Source: Azolla pinnata
Taxonomy: Eukaryota > Streptophyta > Polypodiopsida > Salviniales > Salviniaceae
Length of the DNA stretch: 64,000 bases
NCBI GenBank assembly: GCA_037176905.1
Contig: JBBBWG010000448.1
Location: 46,189-110,188, forward strand
Direction of reading: 5' to 3'
The notes beneath the pieces are model-generated. The model made no database searches. It was not told the DNA's origin and worked only from the letters and a program-made list of their open reading frames with translations. Both the position numbers and the translations under genes were made by a program. Below, one piece after another: positions 33,937 through 44,575 of this stretch (position 1 is the stretch's first letter; each line of letters begins with the position of its first letter).

Positions 33937-34996
33937 GTGCCTTTTAGAGAATGTCCCCGGATCCTCGTGTTCTTTCTTTCCCCACCGCGGCTTTTCGGAG
34001 CGAAAATCTTTGTTGGTCTCGATCAACAAAGATCTCCTCCACAACGCAGAGCTCGACTGCAAAAAAAAATGCGTTCGGAACCATTTCATCAGATCAACAG
34101 ATCAGAAAACGGTAAGTACTATACGATTTTAACCTACAACGAGTTGCACCTCCGAAAGCACCTCCCGATTTGTATCAGTATATGAAGATGAGAATTCATC
34201 GTGTGATCAATCGACAAACAATTGGAACTCTACAGAACGGCATGAATCCAATTTTTAGGGTTTTCAGTTTAGGGCTTCAAGTTTGGGTTTCAAGTTTAGT
34301 TCAAAGCCCTTAATCTTATTAAGAAGCTTAGAAGGTTGCAAATAATTAAGTCCCTTCCCACCGTTTGCACATGCTTACATAACAATTAAGCACGCTAAAA
34401 CAGTAATTAATTAGGCATTCCAAGGATTAGCACAAATGCTTAACACCATTTACAGGTTGCTGGATTTGAGATGATGAATGGGTAATCTTCACCAGCAGCT
34501 AAAAAATTTACATTGAGTGCGCTGCAAAATCATCAGATTGGGCAAGAGTTTGATGAAAACCACCCAAAATACCAAACACCACATATATACAAACCATTTC
34601 TCTTTTTATACCATCATTGAAAGAAAACACTTCACACAAGCATATATCATATATACAACAAGTGATTCCTGAAATCACCACATTGCATCCTTGATGCCAG
34701 ATTTTGAAGTTGGGGAAACAGAGATTTCAACAATAGATGGGAGATCAATAAAAGCTTCACACTGCATCTCTTTGCATCTCTTTGGCCATTTTAACAGATG
34801 ATGATGGCATATGAGCATATAAACTTACAAATACATATATAGATATATGTATATATATATATAGTTATATAGTTATATGTTCCCAGGGAAAAAAAAACTT
34901 CTTGATGAAAGCTTGTGTCGGCATCTAAAGCTCTTTCTGGGGTTATTCCCTCATGCAATCAGCAAAAAGGCATTCTTTTGCAATTGCAGTTGATTT

Positions 34997-37900
34997 TTAC
35001 GACATATCTTCACGTAGTGGTTGGTGAACGTCATTCTGACTATCCAAAGGCATGTATTGGGCCATGATTGCACGGATCTCCGAGTCCATATATGACTGCA
35101 TTCGGGAAACAAACCAGACATTAGACTTCACCCATAGTCCAAAAACATACACATTATAAGCTCGTCTCCTGCATTGCAATACTCGGGGAATATACTCATG
35201 CTACACTCACCCTTATTCTGTACTTGTATATGACATATCCAGCGATGCACACTCCAGCAAGGAGCACAAATATGAAGACCGCTAGCACCCAACCAATCCT
35301 TCCAGAACCCTTACCTGTATGAAAGTAACAAGAGCATTGTAGTGTAAAATGCCCAAGTCCAAAAAACACTCAAGGAGAATGCAATCACAAGTATCTGTAT
35401 CAAATGCTGACTAATTTTTAGTATTTATTCCAGAATCCGGATGGAGAAGTGCTGTGCATACACAACGCCTTACCGATGCATGTATCTTGCTCCTTCATGT
35501 AAAGCAGACCACCTTTGCACGAGCAATCATATCCACCCCATGTATTTTTACAGCTGCAATCAGAACACTGGCATGCTGATTTTTCTTTACATTCATCAAT
35601 ATCTGCCACATTCACAACCATAAGGATGAGATTTCCCTTTTTTCCTTGCGTGACAGGTGATTGCACATAGATACATGAGGTTCACTATCATCCTCAGATC
35701 AACAATAGCTTATGGAATCAAAGACAGACATTTACAGTGTGTGCTGAGTTGGGTAACTCACTTTCAATGTGTGCTGAGTTGGGTAACTCACTTTCAATGT
35801 TCAAAAACTTTTATTGATGAATGAACGCACACATTAAAAGAAGAAAAGGGGATATAAATAGCACACAGAGAAAACCGGTGAAAAATAGCATTACCTTCAC
35901 AGGAATGTTTACCATCACCACGAAAACCAGGAGGACAATCACAGCCTTTCAAGTGGGATGCCTGGAAACCGAAAATATGTCATCATGGAATTTCCTTAGA
36001 GTGGCAAAAGTATAACTTTGACAAAAGATAATAATTCCAAACAATCAAAAATATTGACTCAAAATAATCCTTACTTGACAAGCAGAAAATGTTTGACCAT
36101 TCCTGGTATCTGACCAGCAGTTTCCATTGTTTATTTTGCATCGTCCAGGGCCAACAGCTATAGATAACAAAGTACATGCATTCAGTTTCACCTCCACTAG
36201 CTGAGAGTCACCACAATATGCTTAAAGCATCATGTTGTGAAATGGTGGGCCAGTACAAAAGAGAATGATACAACGAAAGAAAGAACAAAAATCACATTTC
36301 ATATTTCCACAATTCTTTCCACGACAAGAAATGAAAAGATCACATGCAAGAATGATGTTTGAAACATTACTTATGATTAAGTAAAATTGTTAAAACTAGT
36401 GGAACCTGGGACATAAAGACACACACATCTCATGTATCAACAAATAAACAAATAATAGCATTGAAGTCACAACCTTCACAATATGTATAACCATCCCCCT
36501 GAAATTGGACCCCTTGCACAGTCGGGCATTCACAGATGCGGCCTCTAAAAGTGTCCTGTCACCAAAGAGTATGCTTTCATCAGTAAATGGCAAAGAATAT
36601 TCTTTCACTACAAAAATGCCATTATTTGGACATGGGAGCTCGAGTCATGCCCTTTCCTTGACAGGTTGATTCAGTAATTAGAATGGTGCATAAGTTTGAA
36701 ATGCAAGTACCTTGCAAGCAGTTACGTTTGCTTCTTTGTTTTGCCAGCAACCACCATTGTTATTCAGACACTCATTTGTTTCCATGTCTAAAATAAGTGT
36801 AAAAACCAGTATTAACCCAGTCAATATTTCATGATGAGGCAAGTGCACGCCAACAGATACATAAGCGTACCAGAACTCAGGCACACAGGCGGTTCTGTAC
36901 TCTCCTTGAATCCTGCACAAATTGCTTTCAATACTGCACCTTTATCAAGCTTTCCTGCCAAAATGTTGCACATTTCAAAGACATGGCAACAGGAAGCTAT
37001 AGCTGACAATAAGGAAAACGTGTTGGGAACTCATCCTTTTTTGGACCTACCTCGATATTGCCTATCATTTATGATAAGGGTGGGCAGAATGGTAACATCA
37101 CCCCGTGCTCCTTGCCCAATCTGGAATCGAATCACAGTTACTAAACATTCCTTAATTTTTCCGCTACAATTCCATTGATTAGTTTAAAAGCGGTTTTCTT
37201 TACATTCATTAGTAAAAGAAAAGCAAAGATGGAGGTTTTCTCGGCAGTCAATTGAATGGAGGATACATATATAGGTCATTAACATCCATGGAGAATGCAA
37301 CCAACAGAATGGGGCCATTTCTCAACTTGTAGAGACCTCGATTATCCTTTCAGACAAACATGATAGTCATCCATATTGAAATAAAAATAGACTCTAGATT
37401 TCCTAAAGTTCCATTATAAAATAATCTTAATGCACAAGTTGCAGACAGAGAAAGAAATTACAGACAACAGGAGACTATGCGATTAATATCAGTGAACCTT
37501 GGGTACAGCAACAACTGATCAGCATGATCCTCTTTGTGAACAATAAATAATTAGTACTAATGGTAAGCAGCAAACCTGAGCCTCTTGTTCAGCTTTCAGA
37601 AAGGGGTTGTTAGCATCGGCATTAGGATCCCCCATGCATGCCTGAACTTCAGTAACTGAGATTCCTGTTAAGAGACATAAACAATATGAGCAGTTTGAAA
37701 CTAGGATAAATGGCAACACAACAGTTCCTGGACTTTAAAAATATAAATATCAGGTTGGGCTAGATCATGGACACATTTACCTAATGCTTGTAAGACCTTA
37801 TCTGCACACTCTTTATTGTACTTCTTTTCTTTCATTGGACACCTTATATGGAAGTCGGTAACATAGTCCCACCAGATCCAAGGCTTGCCAGACTGGTTTG

Positions 37901-39830
37901 CAACTCTGTGCACGCAAAGCTGCCTCAAATTCTCAGTAACCACATCTTTCCCTTCATAGCCCCTCTTGAAATCTTGCTCAGGATCAGGAGCACAGTATCT
38001 TCCATGGTTGATGCATTGTGACTGACATTGCTTGCTCTTGATGAAGGCATCAGGGCAGTACCACGTAATATAATGAGGTGTGAATGAAGTATAACCACCC
38101 TTCTCAAGAAGCTGAGCAGCACCCTTGAAACCTTTCACAAACTCCACTTGGGCGTCACACTTTGCACCACACTCATCATTACTACTTGTCCAAAACTCGT
38201 ATTCGACATTTTCGTCAGGGTGAGGCAAAGACTCGGACCAGTCAAGCTTTACGGTAACAGTTTCTTTTTTTTCCAGTGCCGCCTTCAACTTATCACCCAA
38301 GAATTTCTCAATCAGAGCCGAGGGAATGGTGATGTTCTGGAGATATTCGGCAGCGGCCTTGTCTTCTTGAGGAGAATCCATTGTGATGAGAGGCTCATTG
38401 CGATCATCAGCCACAAGGACACATGCTGCACCTGCTTGTTGAGCATTCCATACTTTCAAAGCAAAATAGCATCCTGCAATGCGCATGTCAAGATGAATCA
38501 GGGTGCTTTTTCAAGCACTCACAATGGATATATGACACTTTTCTTCTGTATACTTCTCTTATCAGTCCCACGCTGTTAACGTCTGGGAAAAGAGTATGTG
38601 CTTTATGGTTTAGCATTGTGGTATGACTTGTGTGCTCTAAATTCCATTCATTGCTTCACTTTCACATCTTACACCATAAAACTGTTTTAAACCAACAATA
38701 AAAACAAGTGAATGGCCCTTTCAGGGTTCTTTCTAGGTGTAGCTCTGAATCCACAACATTGTCATCCTTGCGCAGAGCCCCACAATTAAGGTTGAATTTG
38801 AATCATCGGATTCTTTCCAACGCAGCTTTAATAACGCCCGATTAAAGCTGCTTCTGGTGCATTGAATTTTCTTTCATTACACTACTCGTCATTTCATGCA
38901 TAGCTTAGGTTTTAACACTCCTTCTGGGACTCCTCTATGTTTCTTGCGCTATCATCCTTTGTTCAAAAAAAGGGAGAATAGTGCCATCTTCGCGATCATC
39001 AGGGGGGAATCGGTTGCTTCCAATCCCGCCATAGCACTGGAGTCTTGGTGCTCTTAAATTCATGTTTTAGGGATAAGGGAGTTGATGATTTAGATTCAAA
39101 GGTGAAGTTTTTAGGGTTGAACATTGAATATCCTGGGTTGAGAACTCAATCCTTCTTTAGGGAGCCTTGTGTTTCGGAGCCGTCGATTGAATCATTAGGA
39201 ATGAAAACTCCAGTACCCAACCTAAACGCTCCTTCTATCCGTTTACGCTTTTGTACTCGATTGAAACACAGTCGTAAGGAATAAGAAAAAGGGGAAGGAA
39301 GAAAAAGAAGCACATACCTACCTTATTGAGCAGAACAACAGCATGGATTAGGGTTAAGAGCTACGGGTTTCCATTCAAACACAGTTGGAAAAGGCGGGAG
39401 AGGAAGAAGAAGAAGAAGAGAAACATATACCTCCCCGATCGAGCAGAGCAACAGTAGGGTTGGATTTGGACCCAGCTCTCTTGAAAGTATGGGCCTCGAA
39501 GGCCTTGCAACCGTAAGAATCGCTTCCTTTGGGGGGAATCTGAACATCGAGAATCATGGATCCTCCATAGTCGGGAGCTCCAAAGTTCCCGATCGCGCTG
39601 TCGTGCTTCCCTGCGATCGATTCAGGTGCCAGTATATTGATACTGTTCTTCTCCACCACAAACTTCGCGGAGCACGTCGGCAGGGACGAAGGCGAGGAGA
39701 AGAGGAAAAGGGAGAGGAGAAGAAAGCGAAGAAGAAGAGGAAGGGGAGGAGGATGAAGAGGATGGAGGTGTTTGGAAGGAAGAGCCCTCTTGCCTTCTTC
39801 CATTGGATATGGCCTTACTGCTCTTCTCAA
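34997..39830 (-). CDS. VSR: Vacuolar sorting receptor (BP-80 type)
   Basis: Type I membrane cargo receptor that binds vacuolar sorting signals in the Golgi/TGN and sends cargo to prevacuolar compartments. Twelve exons on the minus strand: 39830-39431, 38473-37781, 37664-37576, 37120-37051, 36954-36871, 36787-36711, 36555-36474, 36157-36075, 35961-35895, 35602-35474, 35314-35211 and 35095-34997, in frame throughout (658 aa). A Leu-rich signal peptide precedes [11 protein letters not shown]. The PA domain has [20 protein letters not shown]. The central domain has the family [13 protein letters not shown] and [15 protein letters not shown] blocks. Cys-rich EGF-like repeats follow ([40 protein letters not shown]), the last resembling a calcium-binding EGF. 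One membrane span ([20 protein letters not shown]) and a short tail with the tyrosine sorting motif YMPL complete it. Translation may start at Met 10 (39803) rather than 39830; the family is nearer 620-640 aa. CTT repeats lie just upstream. Confidence 0.94.
35734..35798. repeat. 32-bp tandem duplication in a VSR intron
   Basis: The phrase tgtgctgagttgggtaactc followed by actttcaatg occurs twice in a row. Confidence 0.9.
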
Positions 39831-39894
39831 TTCTCTCTTCCCTCCTTGGGTTGCAGCTCAGAGAATGGATGGAAAATCAAAATGGGGGAGAAAT

Positions 39895-40355
39895 GTCCCT
39901 TCTTCCTTCTTCCTTCTTCCTTCTTCCTTCTTCCTTCTTCTTCTTCTTCTTCTCCTGCTTGCTTCTTCTTTCTCCTTCTTCTTCCTTCTTCCTTCTTCCT
40001 TCTTCCTTCCTACCTTCCTACCTTCTTCTTCTACTTCTTCTCCTGCTTGCTTCTTCTTTCTCCTTCTCCTTCCTTCTTCCTTCTCCTTCCTTCTCCTGCT
40101 TCCTGCTGCTTCTTCCAGTCAGGCTCGCTTTGTCTGCGTGTGGAAGCAAGAGACAGAGAAGAAGAAGAAGAAGAAGAAGAACTAGGGTTATGGGCACAGG
40201 CAACAAACAGGGTGCAGAGGGGCTTTCATGCAAATTTCCTGCTGCTTGCTTCTTCCCTCTTCTTCTTCTCTCTTCTGTTTTCTTCTTCTTCTTCTTCTTC
40301 TTCTTCTCTCTTCTCTTTTCTTCTTCTTCTTCTTCTTCTTCTTCTTTCTTCTATC
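39895..40355. repeat. CTTCTTCC/CTT repeats upstream of VSR
   Basis: Two blocks, 39895-40130 (units ttcctt, cttctt, with gctt interruptions in two copies of tctcctgcttgcttcttctt) and 40255-40355 (pure CTT runs), flank a short GAA run near 40160-40180. Confidence 0.88.
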
Positions 40356-40514
40356 ACACACTCTTTCCTTGTGTGTGATTTTGTAGTGAAGTAAATTCTA
40401 ATGAAAATGTGTGTGTTTTAAGGGCATGTTCCCATGGGCCTTCTTATTTTAGGCACTATGTGTGTCTGGAGAAGAGCAGAAGGAGAAGAGGGCCCAAAGC
40501 CAGAAGCCAGAAAA

Positions 40515-40780
40515 GATTCCAGACTCCAGACTTGGAGAGCAATCGGAATCTGTATTCGGAAACGAAACGCGACAGACGGATCTGTAATGGATTTGATTCT
40601 GCCCCTCGACTGGAATCCGGGAAACGATTCCGGACTCTGGACTCGAGAGCAATTGGAATCTGTATTCGGAAACAAAACGCAACAGACGGATCGGCTGTCG
40701 AAACCTTCGATCCGTTAAGAACTGCCGAACGGAGACGCTTGTAATGGATTTGATTCTGGCCCCCTCGACTGGAATCCGGC
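40515..40780. repeat. Interleaved direct duplication (A-B-A'-B')
   Basis: Block A (40515-40582) and A' (40627-40692) share aatctgtattcggaaac, aaacgc, acagacggatc and the lead attcc-gactc. Block B (40583-40621) and B' (40740-40779) share tgtaatggatttgattctg and ctcgactggaatccgg. Between A' and B' is a 47-bp insert. Confidence 0.85.
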
Positions 40781-42572
40781 TCTCACATTCGCAGAGGTTT
40801 TATTTACCGTGAATTAGAGGCTCCTTACATGATCGTGTTTCCTTGGCCCCCTCCCTGTTCACAATTCGCCGCGCTTCGTTGGTCATAGCGAACAGAAATC
40901 GCGCTTGCCAGTTGCATACCAGCAACCGATCCGGTGATCGTATTCAGGCGGCAGACAGATTAATGTGGCGGGTTCTCGCTCCCCCGTGATGATGAACAAA
41001 CCCCCATTCTCTCCCCCATTTACAAACAGAGTAAGAACTGCATCAGCTTTCCGTATCAGCTCGCGCAAGGAGAAGGGGAAAGTGCTGCTGCGGCGGTGCA
41101 GAGACGAGGGAAGGGCTCATGCTCGATGCTCATGATGTCCTCCAGAGTCTTTGTGAATGAATGAATGAACACCTTTGCCTGCAAAGAGAGGATGATAAAG
41201 TCTGCTTACTGTCTCAGCTAGCTGCTGACTCTGTGTGGCGATGCAAGATATGAGGAGAAACGATCCCGAAGAGCGCACTTCGTGGATGAGCTAGCGAATG
41301 GATATGCATGCATCGGTGAGAGCAGAAAGCGTTCCGAGGTTCTCGGCGTTTCCGCATTCCACATCTGTTATGCACCTGTTTATTTAATCTGCATCAGAGC
41401 CTCGATTACCGATGCGCATCTGCTCGCGCATTTCTCGGCCTATCTGACTAAAGAAGAACCGCTTTGTCTCCGTAAATCAATTACGTCATGGCTTCTCCAG
41501 ATAATCCAAAACTTCTATCCGTACCGCGAATCAAACAGAGCCTTGCCTTCTGCACCCAGCTCCTATTTGCATTCTCCATCGCCGATGTTTGGTAAAAGGG
41601 TTTTCTTAACAAGAACAAAGCATTCAAACACTATCTCATCTCCATTCCATCCTTGTTCAGCAGAATCATTTTCATTTTGCCTCCATGGCAGCAACCGACA
41701 CCATAGCTCGAAGAAGCCAAGCTCTTATCACATTAGGGTTTCCGCTTTTCACATAGCCATACTCCCTCCTGCATCTCACATTTCTGAGCTTCTTTTAACA
41801 GTGCAGCAGAGATATGGCTTACCATTCCCTGTTTTGTGCATTTAACCATGTTCTTCTCAACTTAACTCAAAAGACATTTCATAGAACCTTTCATCTCTCT
41901 TATGAGAGTGCCTTTCACCTTTCAAAGAACATTCATCACAATACCCCTGAACTATTTAGGAGCTCAGATGTCAGGAAGTTTGCCACTCAATTCTCCATGA
42001 CGTAGAATCCATAAAAAGACATGACTCAGAAAGCAACCACCGATCATCATACAACTAAGCATTGCCCACAATTTGATCGACAAATAGTAATAATGCCTAA
42101 GAAAGGATGTACAACACCATATAAATGCGAGAGGCGATGCAAAACCCTGCTGATTAACAGCTTAAGAGAAAAGCCACACAAAAATTAAATCTTCAAAAAA
42201 TTTACAGCCTAGAATAATAACAATAACATAGTTCTGGAAATAAAGATCATACCAATCTTTCTTACAGCCTTCGCAACACATCCTTTCGTATTGTTCATAT
42301 ATCACTAATATAAAACAGCCTAAGTTTGACATATGATAGGGGTGCGATCAAAATGTTCGAGAAAGACATTTCTACAGCAGAGGCGATGGGGCATAAAGAC
42401 TACTAAGCAAGCATCCATCGACAGAGTTTTCACGTACTTCATGAGGTATGCTGCTGTACTTTATATTGTTTCTTGCAGATTTTACAGATTTGCTTACAAA
42501 CACATCTTGACTTTCACATTCATCGTAAAATCTTCCTTACATCATTCCCAAACACGCCTTTATTAATCTTCT

Positions 42573-44575
42573 CTAAGCATGGTCAACAGAAACTTTGGTG
42601 CTTTCTTTAGCCTCAGAAAGCTTCGCCTTTTTGGCCTGGAAGTCTTTCACTGCTGCCTTTATTGCATCCTCTGCCAGCATAGAGCAATGAAGCTTCACTG
42701 GAGGCAGGGACAGATGTTTGGCTATGTCACTGTAATAAACAGACAATAAAATTGATTGAGCAACAAAGAACAAGTATTAGGGAACCATAAGTCCATCTGA
42801 TATCAATGGTTTCTTCCTAAAAGGCATCTACAATCTATTTAAGGAATGTTTAGTGATTATTCTCAGCCATCCTAGTGACAATTTTTAACCTTAGCCTTCT
42901 ATTTTATTCTCATGGCTACACCATATGCCGAAGTATGTAATGGCAAACCACTAGGCCAATCATGTATAGAATTGTAACGTCAGCCAACGCCAAATACAAG
43001 AAAATGATAGTTTACTAGTTCTTAGCCTTCACCATTAGATTCTAATCTTCCTCCATTGTGATAATTACACATGGGCTGTTTGAAGAATAGATGCATTTGC
43101 TAATTAACATCAAAACTAGGCGGAACATTCAGGCATTCAAATAATAATTTTTTATCATGAACATGAAAGAAAACACCAACATGAGGTGAAAATTCGATTC
43201 TTCAAAGTTAGAAGCGCTCATTTCATCAAAAACCAACTATCTTCCACTTTAGCTGAATCAAAAAGTAGGTTTTATAGGGGGGAACTAATTACGTTCATGG
43301 CAAGCTATCATACATAAACAAAAGAATATATAAGTTCACTAAATGATATCATTGTTCAGTTAAGTCATCGAAATTTACAAAATAGAAGGTATCTTTCTCC
43401 GAAGAACTGGGAATATGGAAGATGCAATTATGCACAACAACTCACGTGCAATAGCACTCATCAATTATATTCAACGCAGGATGTCTTAATAAATACCTGT
43501 TTTTTATGGTGACGACTTCTTCCATAGGTTTTCCTTTGATCCATTCAGTGGCTGTAAAGCCAGAAAAAAAAGCATAGAGACATGGCATCATTACAGACAT
43601 CGCATAAGGCAAAACGATTTCTTTAAGTGAATATTGCAGCAGAAATTGAAGAATCTAGGAAAGAAACCCAACCATATAATACACAGAAACAGCGAGTCAA
43701 AAGGAGTGCAAAAACAATACCTTGAGAAATCTACAGTGGGAAAGATGGCTACAAAGAAAATCAAGCAAAGAATTGAAATCACAACGACAGAGAAGGGGGA
43801 CAAAAATGGGAACCAATCCCTGAACATAGAAAAAAGGTGAAAGCAGAAACTCGAAATGAAGATAGAGAACACTGCTAGGAAAAAGACTATGGAGATTGAT
43901 ACTTTGAAAAAACCATGGGGATTGGTACTTTGTGAAAGCCGCGGACAATACGTAGGGAAACATACCCAAAACAAACACACGATGAGACTATCTTCACAGA
44001 GAAAACAACTTTCATTCAGGTCACAAACGGCAGAGATTTCACGTTGCAGCTGAACCACAGAAAAACTTTGAAGCAGAAAATACTCGAAAATTGTCAATTT
44101 CATAGCAATCCAAGCCCGTCGTTTATTCTTAGTAGGAATCAAAGGTGGAGAATTTCCGAAGTGGCGCAGCGCTAATAAGAGAAATAAAGAACGGCCAGAA
44201 GGCAAGAAGAATGAACGGAGCAATAATCCTAACAAAAAGAAAGAAAGGGCACCGATGAGAATCCATACCGACAGAAGACGAAGCTATGGCGGAGCCACAG
44301 CCGAAGGTCTTGAAGCAGGAATCCACGATCTTCCCGGTCTCGGGATCGACTTTGATCTGAAGCTTCATGACATCGCCGCAGGCGGGGGCGCCGACGAGGC
44401 CGGTGCCGACGTTAGGGTCGTTCTTGTCGAAGGATCCGACGTTGCGAGGGTTGTTGTAGTGATCGACGACGTTCTCGTGGTAGGAGGCTCGAGCTACGGC
44501 GAAGGGGGGAGGAGCAGGAAGTCGGGAGGGGGAGGGGAAGAGGGATCTGGCGGCGGCGAGGGTAGCACGACGCAT
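42573..44575 (-). CDS. ISU1: Mitochondrial iron-sulfur cluster scaffold protein ISU1 (IscU family)
   Basis: Scaffold on which cysteine desulfurase and frataxin assemble [2Fe-2S] clusters in the mitochondrial matrix, later released with HSC/Jac1 chaperones. Three exons on the minus strand: 44575-44269, 43551-43497 and 42729-42573 (phases 1 and 2; 172 aa, near the usual plant length). An Arg/Ala/Pro-rich presequence (MRRATLAAARSLFPSPSR start) is followed by YHENVVDHYNNPRNVGSFDK. The three cluster cysteines are present in GAPACGDVM, KTFGCGSAIASSS and LHCSMLAEDAI, along with the catalytic-site Asp in CGD. The chaperone-binding motif LPPVK directly precedes the last Cys. Nothing is truncated. A GAA tract and a long TGTA array start 65-155 bp upstream of the ATG. 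Confidence 0.95.

Larger units (their letters stand above)
31718..34996. other. Repeat-rich intergenic region upstream of the U-box gene
   Basis: Carries, in order, a GA tract in the U-box 5' flank, a stretch of unique sequence (31850-32400) with an unsupported 98-codon frame, a telo-box cluster, a CTT microsatellite, an 11-bp-phased ACGT array, a 45-55 bp minisatellite, and AT-rich sequence to the VSR 3' end including an (AT)n-like tract near 34840-34880. No protein gene could be supported. Confidence 0.6.
39831..42572. other. Intergenic region between VSR and ISU1
   Basis: Contains CTTCTTCC-type repeats (39895-40130 and 40250-40355) in the VSR 5' flank, an interleaved duplication at 40515-40780, then mostly unique sequence. 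A 187-codon plus-strand frame at 41282-41845 has no recognisable domain, and its end is close to the repeated word gtttccgc-ttccacat. I do not call it a gene. ISU1 3' UTR lies near 42500. Confidence 0.5.

Noticed and set aside
41282-41845. 187-codon plus-strand frame
   Set aside because: No recognisable motif, irregular composition, and no splice partners found.
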